NCBI GenBank assembly: GCA_024760905.1
Contig: CM045729.1
Span: 57,040,580-57,104,579, forward strand
Length of the DNA: 64,000 bases
Direction of reading: 5' to 3'
Source of the DNA: Plotosus lineatus
Taxonomy: Eukaryota > Chordata > Actinopteri > Siluriformes > Plotosidae
The first letter of the stretch is position 1; each line of letters starts with the position of its first letter. The position numbers and the translations under genes are program-made. Positions 50,205-63,271 of this stretch are shown here, one piece after another. Below the pieces are notes generated by a model, which saw only the letters and a program-made list of their open reading frames with translations, was not told where the DNA came from and ran no database searches.

Positions 50205-51866
50205 TATAATTTTTTTTTTATTTTTTTTTTTTTATAAGAAAATATAGTGATTTAAGAGTAGATAAATACTTCTTTGATGTAATTTATATACCACTGATTT
50301 GCTGAGTTTCATTTAATAACCACTTACTGTATAAGGTAGGAATGGATTTTAAAATAGACTTCAATAGGATAGAACTCTGAAGCTGTGGACCTAGAAGGTT
50401 ATGAATAGAATGCTCAGAAATTCCCTTAATGAGTACAGATTGTTATGGAGCCTGAGGCTCACCCCTGTGGCATACAACAGAGTAGCAGACAGAAGCAAAT
50501 ATTTCCCCAGGGAACATCAGGGGTTGTTACATCCCCAAAACACACACAAGACAGAGAACCCAGTAATTCTTAAATTTGATGCTGTTTAGCCTTTTTCAGC
50601 ATATATGTATTGTGTGTATTGGGTATCGCAACTCTTACTGTGTTGAATTTCCGTAAAGCATACACTGAACCAAAAGACTGTGAACCTAGCATGGTGACTT
50701 TTCCCAAAAATCTGAAATAGTGTCACGAGATCATTTGTATATTTTTAAACCCACTGTTGAATCAGTAATAAGAAAGCACATCTCTGAAAGATTTTATAGT
50801 AATATTGCAATTTTGTATTTATCATTCAGGAAACGGCTATGGGATCTTATGTATTGTTTTGTAATTTACTTAAGTAAATGACAACCTTGAAAATGAGAAC
50901 AAAAAACACACAGACCCGAGTAATGCGAGTTGTATATTTACCTGCGATATGCTTTGCTAGTCAGTCCTAAGTATTAAAACAAGTCACTTTGTTATGATCA
51001 GCTATCAGTACGTACAAAATTACATATTTAAAGTTCCAGTTTAGTGTTTGTCTGATGATCATCATCATTATTCTAGCAATCTGTACTGTGCAGTGACATG
51101 CATTGGTGGACAATGTCCTAGAATGTAACAAAGCTTGATCAGCACGACTCCATCAACAAACCTCAAACACTTTCTACTCAGTCAACATATTGCAATTTTT
51201 ACATCAGCATTTACAATGTGATAAATCTGAATTTCCCATTTTCTGTTCGCTCAAACAAGTTGATTCTTGCATGACAATGGGAACCTCATTATTGAATACT
51301 CAGTGTAATAGCGCAGGTCCAGCAACTTTATACGGTATCGCCTACTGACTGTTCCTTTACCTATAAGATAATGTCACTTCATTACCATGCTCAGGATCAC
51401 CTAGCCTCCGACACAGAGCCTGATCAGGCAGGCAGACACAGTTAGCTGGGACAGTGTTCTGGAATTTAAACAGGGGCACAAGGGTGGGAACAGTTTTGAT
51501 AACTGAGAAAAATTAGAGTCAAATGACCATCAGCTGGTCCCAAAATCAATATAGTCACAAGATCTCAGGTATGCTGATCTGGAGCTATTACTGGGTATGT
51601 GGAATGTCTCTGCTCTCTCTGTCTTCATGACTCACTTGGGTTCAGGGGCAAGTCGTGAACTGTTATGTGTAGAATCCTGTGAATGTTTTATAGATTTTGT
51701 CACAGACACACAAATCCAAGAAGAGGTCTCAATTTATTTATTTAGTTTTTTAATTTATTTTTTGCCATTCAGCAGTATCTGGTTGGTCTGTTCTTCAAAC
51801 AGATTTTGAAAACAATTTCAGCAGGGAACAATCAAGTTAATTTGTTTCATGGATTGATTACTATAC

Positions 51867-51868
<2 letters not shown>
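50205..51868. other. AT-rich DNA, no gene recognised
   Basis: A T-rich run lies at 50210-50234. No exon supported. Confidence 0.4.

Positions 51869-51935
<67 letters not shown>
51869..51935. repeat. (TA)n microsatellite
   Basis: About 33 TA units abutting a SINE 3' end. Confidence 0.96.
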
Positions 51936-51937
<2 letters not shown>

Positions 51938-52187
51938 TTTCTTCTCTTTCGGCTTTTTCCCTTTCTCGGGAGTCGCCACAGCGAATCATCTGATTCGCAC
52001 ATTTGATTTGGCAGAGGTTTTTACGTCGGATGTCCTTCCTGTCACAACCCTTTAGCAAGGGACAAACACGCCAACAGCTTTGCAGCTCCTCTTTACGAAA
52101 GTCAGCAATGGTTCTTTTACATGCCTCTCACCATAGACAGTGACAGACATGGCCGGCCTTTGATAACCCAGTTAGTTGCACTGTGGG
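51936..52187 (-). mobile_element. tRNA-derived SINE, type B, 5'-truncated, in a TA array
   Basis: RTE 3'-like and 5'-like blocks and body are present; it stops at TTAGTTGCACTGTGG before the head. (TA)n borders both ends. Confidence 0.92.
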
Positions 52188-52214
52188 ATATATATATATA
52201 TATATATATATATA
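52188..52214. repeat. (TA)n microsatellite
   Basis: About 13 TA units at the truncated SINE end. Confidence 0.9.
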
Positions 52215-52591
52215 CCAAAAGGTATGTTTCTCAATGAGTAAGGGACAGTTAATGGATAAGTCTGTACCACTGGAGAGTCCTAGGAGTAAACGCAGTCATA
52301 CACTTGGTTCAATATTTGGAATCATTGACTCCACTTACTTCTGTTCATTCACTCAAATACGAGCAAAAACATTGAAACAAATGCTCTGTCTAACTGTTTA
52401 ATAGCAGAATCAGAGCATCTGTTTGTATACTTTTCTGACTGCAAGCTAATGGGGATGAATGAGTCTATTTGCAAGCCTTAATGGTGAGAATAAAAGTGTT
52501 CAAGAAATTATCCTCCACCTACTGTTGTCCCTCTGTGCATTTCTGCATAAAGAAAGAATGGCTCTGTTCACAATTTCTAACCACTAGTCCT

Positions 52592-52645
<54 letters not shown>

Positions 52646-53737
52646 TTCAGTGAACAAGGATGCCAAGACACCAAAGATGACTCCATTTTACAGCGAAGCC
52701 TTTTCCTCTGCCATACCAGTTTGCTCATGAGCTGCTCAGTAGTCAGTGTAGATCCTGTGTTGCAATCAGTAGCTACATCTGGCTACTGGGTCTCTGATGG
52801 CATGCAGTGCTTCCTGTTGGCGCATTCCATTCAGATTGTGTGGTATGTGGATTCCGTCCTGTCATTCACAAAATAGCACACTCTGTATCTGAAGGGCTGA
52901 AGGCCTTCCTTGCTCTCGTCATTTCATTTAGCCGTCCATAAGTGTTTCCGAATATGACCTCTTCTTACACCTCCATTAGTTTATTGTGTTCATGGCTTAT
53001 TGTTTCTCTAAATAATTTGACACGCACTCTGCATGTAGCAGTGATGTTGAAGCAACTAGAAATTATTTTAGACTTCTGTTTTGACATGGTGGTATTGTCC
53101 GATGAATGGATCCAGTCATTGTCTCTTGGCTGACTGTTGAAGATGCTGTTTGAGTGATTTGATGACAAAGGACAAGGCAAGATGTCACATTCTTTGTGTG
53201 ATTAGGCTGTCATAGTGGCTGGGTTTGTGTGAATGCTTTCAGATGCTGATGGCTGAGAAATAATGAATGTGAATCTTTTGCACATGCAGAAGCCCATCAC
53301 TTTGCGAGGGCGAATGATGAATTCTTTTGTGCTGTTCCGAACCTGGCATACAATGTAGATTTCTGTGTGGTACAATCTACAGCTACATTGTCTGCTGGGT
53401 TTCAGGCTGGCCAGAAATGTTCATCAGTTCACTAAACGAATAGGTAAGTAACCAAGTGTTATTAAATGTTTAAATGTTGACAACACAATAAAAAAAAAAG
53501 TAATGAATTATCTACTGGAGTGTTTCTCATTATTTCTTGACGAACCCTGTGCAGGAAAAAGAATTCCATGTGAACACACATGGTTTCGGTGATGAAATTT
53601 GTAGGGCAGCATACTCCTGACAGACTGTCACAGTTTTGCTACAGACAAAAATAGAATCCTGCATATGACAACAGCGTGCTCTATCCTTATCACTATTATT
53701 AATCTGGAAGGTCCTTTTCCCAGAACACACACTGAGG
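52215..53737. other. Unannotated DNA with a CT array
   Basis: (CT)n at 52596-52642 ends in CCTTTCAG, an acceptor-like site at 52650, followed by an open frame to 52876. There is no similarity or partner donor, so no exon is called. Confidence 0.4.
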
Positions 53738-53738
53738 C

Positions 53739-53822
<84 letters not shown>
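53738..53822. repeat. (CT)n-(CA)n compound microsatellite
   Basis: CT units with one CG interruption to about 53790, then CA units. Confidence 0.95.
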
Positions 53823-53825
<3 letters not shown>

Positions 53826-54799
53826 CTGAATAAGTGACTGAAGGAAAAAATAACATTAATCAAAAAGGTGACACAAAACTATAATTTCTCCTCCATTTCC
53901 ATCTCACCTGGAGTTGAAAGTATTGTCTAAGTAATATCAAATCCTGTAGTCAAACACAGACTAATGAAGAATCCCTGTATCTGTAGAGAACTTCATTTAT
54001 CAGTGGCAGACACACTTCTGATGCAATACTGGCTAGGAGCACGAATCTCTTATTTTCAGCCGCATTAGCTGCATTTCATTTTTCATCTTTCAGTACAATT
54101 ATATATAAATATAACTTATTTTCTATACCTTACCTTCAGCTTCTGATTGAAATATAACACATTTATTACATTACTATGCATACTGAACCAATTAAGTCAA
54201 ATCAGCAGAAAAAAAAAACAAAAAACGTAAACAAGAAACAACATAACAGCCTTAGTGAGCACCATGGTGCTCAGGTGTCCTACCAGAGTATAAATGAACA
54301 CTTATTTTAGCAAACAGTATAGTTCTCAGTGGTACCTCGACATTTACATGTCTGCACTGTATACCGTCACTTTTTTTATGCACAAATATGGCCTAAGCCA
54401 AATGGGCAGCCAGCACAAAGCCAGGACAGCAGAGTATACACTAATGATCAGATCCAGGTGTTTCCAATGATGCTGCTTCCCGTCGTTGTACTGTTTGGAC
54501 AGCAGGAATGTAGTGGGAGTGCAGGTGGTCATGGGAGCCGTGTGTGCTCAATATAGGGCTCATGACTCTGCCTGCTAGTGAAAATCAGAATCACTAGAGT
54601 AATAAAATGGACACAGCCAGGTCTGAGCCATGGCTGTGCCTTTTCCAGATCACTGCTACATGACTGTAAGGCTACGGGATTTTGATTACAAAAATAACTA
54701 AATTCAACATTTTTTATTGTTTAGTAATTTATACTATTTATGTATCTATTTATTTATTTACTTATATATGTATGTGTGTATGTTCGTACTTGTATCTAT
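53823..54799. other. Unannotated DNA
   Basis: AT-rich; nothing recognised. Confidence 0.4.
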
Positions 54800-54897
54800 T
54801 TTTGCACCCCCTACTGATAGTACCTCAAGAGCCTGTAACAGTGAATTTCTCCATTGTGAGATTAATAAAGCTGTATCTTATCTTATCTTATCTTATA
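54800..54897 (+). mobile_element. Non-LTR retrotransposon 3' tail with (TTATC)n end
   Basis: GTGAATTTCTCCATTGTGAG followed by ATTAATAAAGCTGTATC and TTATC repeats, the kind of 3' end seen in fish LINEs whose tails read AATAAA plus short tandem repeats. The family is not resolved. Confidence 0.6.
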
Positions 54898-55391
54898 ATT
54901 CTTCTACAAGCTAGTGTCACTAATGCCCAAACTAAACATCTGTTTACCCACTGATAATATATAATAATAAAGCCTAATAGCTTTTATTTATTTTTTACTA
55001 AACAGAAGCATTTCAGTTGCAATTTAAACTAAGGCTATACCTGTTTTATTATTTCCAACCGAAAGTGTAAATCCCTTTCCACTAAAAACAAAGATTTCCA
55101 AGAGGGAGGTTGTCATGTATAACCATTTCAGTAATGTCAACTTCTGAATGCCATGTATTGGGACTAAATTGAAGAAAGTTTTCCAGCTTATTTACCTCAC
55201 TGATATCATGTGCACAGATACATGCACAATCAAGAGAACCAAAAGTTTCAGGAGGAATCCCACTGAAAACAATGAGTATCAAAACATACAGAGAGAAACA
55301 CACACATCACAAGCTAATACCCAGATGTCCAACAAAACAAAAAGATTATAGAGGGAAATATTAATTTTATTTAATAAAAAAATATTATTTG
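54898..55391. other. Unannotated AT-rich DNA
   Basis: Nothing recognised. Confidence 0.4.
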
Positions 55392-55398
55392 GCTTATT

Positions 55399-55738
55399 AT
55401 TCATTCATTTTTATAAACCACATGAGCCCAATTAGAGAGCCACAGAGAGGCTGGCACCCATCTCGGCTGACTCTGGTATACCCTGAACAGTTTACCGGCT
55501 CTTTGCATTGCAAAACATACACAGTACAACCAGCAGATTTACACCAAGGGATGATTTGGAACAGACAATTATCGAACTGTACTGTATATGATTCTGGAAA
55601 CTGGAGTACATGATGGAAACCCATAGAACCACGGGGAGAACATGTAAACTCCACACAGAAATGCCCGAGCCCAGGAATCGAACACAGGCCTTCTTGCTGT
55701 GAGGCAGATGTGCTAACAACTGAGCCACTGTACCACCT
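55399..55738 (-). mobile_element. V-SINE-like element with L2-like tail, inverted, decayed
   Basis: Minus strand: head with CAGTTGTTAGCACATCTG and box B-like GTTCGATTCC, central block GTGTGGAGTTTACATGTTCT, L2-like tail at the left (ATAAACCACATGAGCCCAAT). A short duplication, GCTTATT, lies at 55392-55398 and 55739-55745. Confidence 0.8.
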
Positions 55739-55744
55739 GCTTAT

Positions 55745-55780
55745 TTTATATTATATTATATTACATTATATTATATTAAA
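55745..55780. repeat. (TTATA)n pentanucleotide array
   Basis: About 7 units with one substitution, directly before a SINE head. Confidence 0.9.
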
Positions 55781-55781
55781 A

Positions 55782-56181
55782 GGGGGCAGTGGTGGTCTAG
55801 TGGTATAGGGCACTGGATCGCTGATTCAAAGGTTGGGGGTTCAAGTCCCACAAGGTTGTCACTGCCCCCCCCCCCCCCCCCCCACACACACACACGCACA
55901 CACACACACCCCAAGTGCAGCTAACTGGGTTATCAAAGGCAGGCCATGTCTCTCACTGTCTATGGTGAGAGGCATGTAAAAGAACCATTGCTGACTTTCG
56001 TAAAGAGTAGCTGCAAAGTCGTCAGCGTGTTTCTGTCCCTTGCTAAAAAGGGTTGTGACAGGAAGGGCATCCGACGTAAAAAAAAAAAAACCTCTGCCAA
56101 ATCAAACATGCGAATCAGATGATTCGCTGTGGCGACTCCCGAGTAAAAGGGAAAAAGCCGAAAGGAAGACAGACAGACATA
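55782..56181 (+). mobile_element. tRNA-derived SINE, type B, with internal C/CA and A expansions
   Basis: Full-length copy with intact head and RTE-like end. The normal short C-run after GTCACTG is expanded to about 20 C followed by CA repeats (55865-55910), and the A-run after GACGT is 13 long. Probable 11-bp duplication with one mismatch: TTATATTAAAA (55771-55781) and TTAGATTAAAA (56182-56192). Confidence 0.92.
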
Positions 56182-56192
56182 TTAGATTAAAA

Positions 56193-57684
56193 CACTGCCA
56201 ACTTTAGCATATCAAATATATAGACTAAGTTTCTTTTCTGGCATATTTATATTCCTCCAAAATATGTGAGGGTTTCTTCCTTTTTGTTTTTTTTTTTTTT
56301 AAACAAAATCCTTAATGATCACTTGCTTGTGTGTTTTATTCTGATTCAGTACCTGACTGACTCATAGTGAAGTGCAGAACCTGTATAAACCCTGGTGCCG
56401 GGGGCTGATTACATACAGTACTGACAACTCAGGTTTCCACATTTCACTTGCGCAGAGTCAATTCCTTCTGCTCTACTGGGTGCCATGGAGATTGAGCTCA
56501 ACCAGTATGGCAAAGAAAGAACCAGGCTGGCTGGAGAGACATTTGGTGTGAAAAATACCACTCTCCAACTGCTCTACAAGATGAGCCAATCACAGTTATA
56601 AGCAGAATTTAGCCATTTCTATTTAAAATATTTTCTGTCATGGCTTGCTGGATGAGTTTCATATAATGTGAGGTTGATTTAAACCAATCCATAAAAAAGG
56701 TCATATACTGTAGATCAGTTCAAACTCTCTTACATAAACTTTACCAAACATTCAGTAGGTGAGTGAAACCCTGAGGAAAGTATATATGATTCATGAGAAA
56801 CAGTCTTAATGATATAAGAACAACCGGAAGTCATCTATAAAGTTCTACCAACACAGACAGACAAACATGATCATGCCTGTTATATCCAGTTACCAAACCC
56901 AGCCATGAGTCATACTACACTACTGTGGGCAGAAAGTGAAGCTTTTGTGAAACACTTTGGTACTGCTGGCAGCCCCTTGCATGGGAGGGAGCACATTCTC
57001 AAAATATTACTCAGTTCTCAATCTACCTGTGCGGCCTCAAAAGGTGATATACCCCGTAAACAAACGGCAAGTCTTGTCCTGCTGTAGAATCAATGGTATT
57101 ATCCTGTCGGCATCACTGGCTACCTCCCACTGAGTGTACAACACAATAGGCATGGGTAAATATCTGTCAAAAATGAAGAATATCTGGTGTATTACAGAGG
57201 TTGGTGTGTGGGACTGTTTTTTTGATCCCACTGCTGCTACCAAAGGAATTCTTACCAAACTCACACACTACAGACCCGCTTGGCCAATTTTGCCTGCTTC
57301 GAATATTACTTTTACTTGTACACACAATCCTTTCGAATAAACTGATCAAATGTATTTACCCATAATAAAAAGAGATAATTGATTGAAACTGTACTAAAAG
57401 CTGATTCGTTTAACGTACATAGTGAAGGCGAATAATAAACACAGAAGTGTTGTTTCTTTGTCACACAAGCTTCATATCTGAACCCCGGCTCCTCTCCACA
57501 CCTTGACAGACAGTCGATGCTGACACTCTGTTGCTGTCCTAGGGATCGCAGTCATAATGCACACCTCACTTGCATGATCTATCAGATAATAACAACTGTA
57601 GCATTTCCACCTTTAGGTATGATCTAAAAAATTAAACTAAATAACACTCACGGGTTACACAGTGGTGTAGTAATAGATAGTTGG
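56193..57684. other. Unannotated DNA
   Basis: No gene or repeat family recognised. Confidence 0.4.
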
Positions 57685-57687
57685 TTG

Positions 57688-57727
<40 letters not shown>

Positions 57728-57762
57728 CTTTAGTAATCCCAGAAGGAAATTCGCAAAAGTGG
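57685..57762 (-). repeat. (ACAG)n array with an adjoining LINE-type tail
   Basis: About 10 ACAG units at 57690-57727. The adjoining TTTAGTAATCCCAGAAGGAA reads on the minus strand like a LINE 3' end (TTCCTTCTGGGATTACTAAA), so the array is probably its tail. Confidence 0.6.
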
Positions 57763-57778
57763 TTAACGTTCCTGTGCT

Positions 57779-57944
57779 TGCCTCCTGGGCAGGCAAGGGT
57801 ATTTCTGTGTGGTGTTTACATGTTCTCCCAGTACTTGCATGAGTTTCCTCCGGGTACCCCCGCCCCTTCCTTCTACATTCCAAAGACATACACTTGGGCT
57901 GTCTGCTCAAAATTGCCTCTAGGTGTGAGGTTGAATGGTTTTGT

Positions 57945-57997
<53 letters not shown>

Positions 57998-58125
57998 TTG
58001 AGGGGTTGGCCCTACAATGGTCTTACAAGATGTACCCCGCCTTCAACCTCAATTGGCAGGGATAAGCTCCAGTCTTGCCGTGACCCTAATATTATTAAGG
58101 GGTTCAGCAGAAAAATAAATGACTG
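57779..58125 (+). mobile_element. V-SINE-like element with internal (GT)n
   Basis: GTGTGGTGTTTACATGTTCT, GAGTTTCCTCCGGGTACC and TTCCAAAGACATAC mark the central domain. It is interrupted by a GT array at 57945-57994, then continues with TGTACCCCGCCTTCAACC, GGGATAAGCTCCAG and a tail with GTGACCCTAATATTATTAAG. The head is degraded. Confidence 0.8.
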
Positions 58126-58346
58126 GAACCTGGGGCTCTGTTCCAGAATGACAATACTTTTGTACACAAAGAGAGCTCCATGAGCACATGGTGGGGCAAA
58201 AAAGGAGTTGAAACAAGCAGGCACTGCTGAGAACTCAAATCAACCCTCCTGAATACCTTCTGGATTCATTTGCATGCCAAATGTAAACGTCTACCCCCAG
58301 GGGTCAGTAGTCTGTAGAGCTACTTTTAGTTTTAATTACAGCCATG
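58126..58346. other. Unannotated DNA between SINEs
   Basis: Nothing recognised. Confidence 0.4.
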
Positions 58347-58361
58347 AGGCTGTTGGGATAC

Positions 58362-58615
58362 CCCCAGTGCAGCTAACTGGATTATCAAAGGCGGGGCATG
58401 TTTCTCACTGTATATGGGGAGAAGCATGTAAAAGAACCATTGCTGACTTTCGTAAAGAGTAGCTGCAAAGCCGTTGGCGTGTTTCTGTCCCTTGCTAAAA
58501 AGGGTTATGTCAGGAAGGGCATCCGACGTAAAAACCGATAACAAAAGCAAACATGCGAATCAGATGATTTGCTGTGGTGACCCCTGAAAAAGGGAAAAAG
58601 CCAAAAGGGAAAAAA
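58362..58615 (+). mobile_element. tRNA-derived SINE, type B, 5'-truncated with clean duplication
   Basis: Starts inside the body at CCCCAGTGCAGCTAACTGG with no head and ends with the RTE-like terminus. A perfect 15-bp duplication, AGGCTGTTGGGATAC, lies at 58347-58361 and 58616-58630, showing it was born truncated by target-primed reverse transcription. Confidence 0.94.
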
Positions 58616-58788
58616 AGGCTGTTGGGATACTTCATCAACTTTGCACATCTGGGCAATAAAATATATGTCTGTGATGTTTTTATGTCTTCATTTCAAGCTG
58701 CAAAACAACAAAATATCAATTTTCAAAGGGGTATGCTCTTTCAATGTCCACCGTACTTGTAGGCTTGAGCAAGTTTCTGTTATCAGAG

Positions 58789-59138
58789 GAGCACTGTCTG
58801 TCTTCCTTTCGGCTTTTTCCCTTTTACTCGGGAGTCACCACAGTGAATCGTCTGATTCACACATTTGATTTGGCAGAGGTTTTTACGTTGGATGCCCTTC
58901 CTGTCACAACCCTTTTGGCAAGGGACAGAAACACGCTGACGACTTTGCAGCTACTCTTTACAAAAGTCAGCAATGGTTCTTTTACATGCCTCTCACCATA
59001 GACAGTGACAGACATGGGCCTGCCTTTGATAACCCAGTTAGCTGCACTGGGGGGGGACAGTGACAACCCCGTGGGGACTCGAACCCCCAACCTTAGGATC
59101 AGCGATCCTGCGCCCTATCCACTAGACCACCACTGCCC
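58789..59138 (-). mobile_element. tRNA-derived SINE, type B, full length, inverted
   Basis: RTE-like end at left, 5'-like block (TTTACGTTGGATGCCCTTCC), body and head at right. A 12-bp duplication with one mismatch: CTGTTATCAGAG (58777-58788) and CTGTTATTAGAG (59139-59150). Confidence 0.93.
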
Positions 59139-59150
59139 CTGTTATTAGAG

Positions 59151-61361
59151 TTAAACTAGTACAGAGTTATTATCCAGATTACACTTAAGATTACTTGTCA
59201 TTCACCACTTCCGCTCCCGACCAGTAACCAGGAAGATCAGATTCGTACAGACACAGTTAGCTTTTTCTGGGAATATACACACGCACGCACGCATACGCAG
59301 AGCGGATGCTCCGTGCTTCCTCATTCCCTCCCTTCCTTTCCACTCTCTCTATGTCGTGAATCAAGGTGTTAGCTTCCCTATATTGCATCCTGCCATTGGC
59401 ATGAAAGGAGGGAAACAGACTAACATGTATAATATGACAACTCATCATTCATAACAATGACATAACAACAATATTAGAAGTAGACAATGGTTTCGGTGCT
59501 GCCGATAGTTGATTTCACATCCCTATGTCCTAAATGGAATTTTCCACTGGTACTCCTCAGTGACACTACAGAAACGGGGCAATGGAGGATCATATGACCA
59601 GAAATCGCTAATCCTCTACAAAGTGTAATGAGTATTTGGGTCAAAGTTTAAAGCTAACTCGTTTTTGAATTGTGATGAATTGTATTGTCAGATTATGCCA
59701 TCCTTGTGTTGCCAGAGGTCGAAATCCACTGTAGAATTTATTAAAGGTTTTATTTTGTTCAGTACATGTGACAAGGCTGAAGCATCTCAGACATGACTAC
59801 ATACATTGTGGGAGGATAAAAAATGATTAAGTGTGACTAGACTCGTGTAAACAGAGTTTTTAGGGATGATTCTGGCAATTATCTAGTAGTGAGTAAACGG
59901 CCAGATAGTCCCTCGAACTAATAATATTGGTTTTTATGCCATTTTGTTTTACGTACGTTACTAGGATCTTGTGACTAAGGCACGTCTTCCAAGCATCACA
60001 GCACCCTCTGAATATTAGAGTGGACCCATTAGGTAGAAACTAACGCTTTAGTGATACACTAAGAATTCTTCACAGTGATCTCTACACCCACATAATATTA
60101 CATAAAGTTTAATGATTCCACACAAGCCAGATGGCACAGCCTCACACCAGAGGGCTGAAAGGGAGACGGTGAGTGTGAGGCTAACGGCCTGGCAGCCAAC
60201 AGAGCACTGCACCCTGCTTGGCAGTGGGTCTGAACGCTTGTCTCGTGCCAGCACTCTCTCTGATGCCCACGAGTGCCCAAGCCCTGGCCAGGCAGCTGAC
60301 ACAGCTAAGCACCGCCAAAATCCTGACGAAGCGGAACAGCTCAACTGTCAGAGAGCATCTGACCCTGGCTATGTGCCATGTGACATGTGTTAGCCTCCCA
60401 TTCATGGCCGACACTGGACAAAAAGGAAACACTTGTGCAATAATGAGGAGGAGGGGAAAGAAGCCATCAATGATGTAGGGAGAAAAAGAGGAAGAGAGCA
60501 TTACAGCAATGAACGGCACATGACACAAGAACCCTGTACAGCTCTTTCAGTTTTTCTCTGAACCACCCCTCCCTCCCACTGCTTTTCAGACACTCTAGTG
60601 CTTTTGTTTAGTGAATTATTTTACTGAGCACCTGATGTAAAAAAATGTAGTCTAATAAGCTGGTTCATTTGGCAGCCTAATGGCTGTTCCAGTCGCATCT
60701 CCAGGCAGACGAGCACTGGCTGGAAGAGAAAGTTAATGCTGCCCACGCTTGCTGCCCCTCTCCACCAAGGATCTTCTACTCCACAGCACAGAGTGATTTT
60801 AGAGTGAGTCCTTTTGTTTCGAGTAGCTTTAGAGTAAGACAGTTGCCTAGCGACTGCCCTACATTACATTGGCCTTCTGGATGAAGTGTGCTCTTGGGTT
60901 TGTGTGTATGTGAGAACGCGAGTATGAGCCGGGTGTTAATCAACTGAGTACACTTTATCCAGCATGCTGTAAATTTTGGGGGCTCATCTATTCTCAGTGC
61001 AGTCAAACTCATCACATACTGAGGTGAAGACCCACTGGACAACACAAGCAGATTACACAGACAAGACTCGATTCGAGACAAACAGATATTTTTCGGCTTG
61101 TATCATGCACAGGTGCTTCCAAGTTGTCAAACTCAAGTGAAAATGTATTATTTCATTGTAATTTACAACGTGATTTCTCACCTGGGGTGCACTCAGCATT
61201 AATACCATTGTGGTACATTAGCCTGACATCGGCTACCAGAATCTAATGCTCAAGAGTGAGCTATCCAGTGACAGAAAATATAGCAAAAAAGATATAAAAC
61301 TGCCTTTATATGCTTAACATTATGTCTTAAGATGTGTGCCACCTTACAGTAAAGTAATTCT
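59151..61361. other. Unannotated DNA
   Basis: 60110-60480 is less AT-rich with overlapping open frames and a donor-like ACG/GTGAGT near 60168-60176, but has no protein similarity I recognise. It could be a regulatory or exonic island; no gene is called. Confidence 0.35.
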
Positions 61362-61610
61362 TTATTTATTTATTTTATTTGACACTGTATTAATTCCACA
61401 AGGGAAGTTTTGCTTCTGCATTTAATCCATTCAAAGTGAGTGTACATACACGAAAATAGTGAATACTGTATACACATTCGGCGCAGTGGGCTGGTAGCCT
61501 GGAGAGCAATTGGGGATTAGGTGCCTTGCTCAATGGCACTTCAGCCATGAAGGTGGGACGGGAAGGTGCAATCCATCCGGGCCACACATTTTCCCTGGTG
61601 GTTCTGTAGT
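61362..61610 (-). repeat. Decayed retroelement fragment
   Basis: A TTTATTTATTTATTT run at left and phrases such as GGTGCCTTGCTCAATGGCAC resemble a dispersed fish repeat. Minus orientation is inferred from the (AAAT)n-like tail. Family unknown. Confidence 0.4.
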
Positions 61611-62466
61611 CCTTTCAGTACTTTAGATTCTCTACTCATTTGGCCGCTGCTGTCCCCATGAGCACATTACCACAGACCCTAACTCACAGAGCTTCCTTAT
61701 CAGCAACATATTTTTGCCATAGTTCTGATAGCATGTGAAGGCAGCACAGTTTTCACTTTCGTGACTAAAACTAGTAAGAAAATGGATTCACTAAAATGAA
61801 AACAAAGTAAGGACTATCATGAAGAGCGTTATCACGTGCCAGAAGCTTTATCACGTGTCACAGAGGTGAAAGGATGGTGAACATTACAGTTTCAGTGTGT
61901 CGGTGTGCTACACACATCTACATGAACAAAAGTAATGCTTAAAACTATATTAAAGCTGAAATCTATCCTGGTAACACAGAGTATGAAAGGGAAATACCCA
62001 ATGGATGGCCTGGCAGGCCAATGGAGTCTGTTTTTTCATGTAGTAAGTCTGTTTGGTGTGGGGTGCAGATACACCTAGATACCTAGATATAGACAAGCAA
62101 ACAAAAAGATTTTGACAGCTCATTAAGATCCTGAAGAGCTTCATTCAAACCATAATTATGCCCATCTGACCATCTCATCATTTAATCAATTCTTAAGACT
62201 TTGAAATTAAGACTCGAGACCTGATTAAAGCGGTCACATGGGCCACCTTAGGGTTAGAGATAAAGTGTTCAGGAAGGTAGATCTGCAGGAGCAGGATTGG
62301 GCGTCCATTACAACACCTTACCACAGTGAGGGACTGTTATACATCATGAACAGGAGGCACCTGGACTGGATTCTCTGCAACTACCGGGGATGTGGACTTA
62401 ATATGTAGAGGCTCCATCTTTTTAAAATTATTTCCTGACAGCAGCCATTGTACTCTTGAACAATGT
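61611..62466. other. Unannotated DNA
   Basis: Nothing recognised. Confidence 0.4.
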
Positions 62467-62727
62467 ATTTTACCCAGTGGTTTTCAAATAGTGGGGCTGT
62501 GACCCCAGGGAACGTGCTTTTTTTTTTTTTTTTTTTTGCCATATTAGGATAAAGTGTAATTCTACATCCACTACAGTAGGTGACAGTGGCTTCCATACTG
62601 TTAGAGTGTGCCCAGAGGAAAAATAAAAAGTGAAGTTAATAAACCCACCACGGAAATTTTTAACAGGGATGGGGAGAGAGAGAGAGACGGAGACAGTGAG
62701 AGAAACGAAAGTCTCACGGAAGTTAAG

Positions 62728-62985
62728 TTGAGAAGGTATGATGAAGCGGATGTAGCACTCGGCTTCACTGTGCTGCGGTGAGAAACGAGGAAAGACTCCT
62801 GTGTTTACTGTATCTGAAAACATTGGCAGCGGACAGCATGAACCCAAATAAATTCAGGTATCACACCCCGATCACATGATGAGCCACATGAGTTTGTTCA
62901 GTGAAAATGTGCCGAGTATTGCGAACAACCATCCCACTTTGTGAATGATACTCCCGCAAACCAGCGAGCTCAGTTAGAATCAGAT
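62728..62985 (+). pseudogene. hAT transposase N-terminal BED zinc-finger pseudogene
   Basis: In shifting frames the plus strand gives RRYDEADVALGFTV, then CVYC (first metal ligands of a BED finger), LAADSMNPNKF, DEPHEF and KCAEYCEQ, the order seen in ZBED-like hAT transposases (recalled). Stops and frame changes are frequent, and the catalytic RNase H-like domain and dimerisation region are absent. Confidence 0.65.
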
Positions 62986-63227
62986 GAGGTGGAGTACCAA
63001 ACTGCTCAGAGTAGAAAACCCCACAGCACAGCAGAGGAACTGATCCTACCTGCAGCAAACACGGTCTCTGTCATGCTGGATGACGTCAGTGCTGCGAAAA
63101 TAAGTCCAGGTCCCAGTTCAGCATTGAGCAGGAGCTGAGAGTTCAGTATTGCGCTTTAAACGCTGCTTTGAAAAGCTGTGCACAGTGAAACGTGCTCATT
63201 ATAGCCATTAATCTGGACTTAATCATT

Positions 63228-63232
63228 TTGAC

Positions 63233-63270
<38 letters not shown>
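63228..63270. repeat. (ATA)n microsatellite inside the hAT element
   Basis: About 14 trinucleotide units. Confidence 0.95.

Positions 63271-63271
<1 letters not shown>

Noticed and set aside
52650..52876. Possible exon after an acceptor-like CCTTTCAG
   Set aside because: The pyrimidine tract is a CT microsatellite and the following frame has no recognisable similarity or donor partner.
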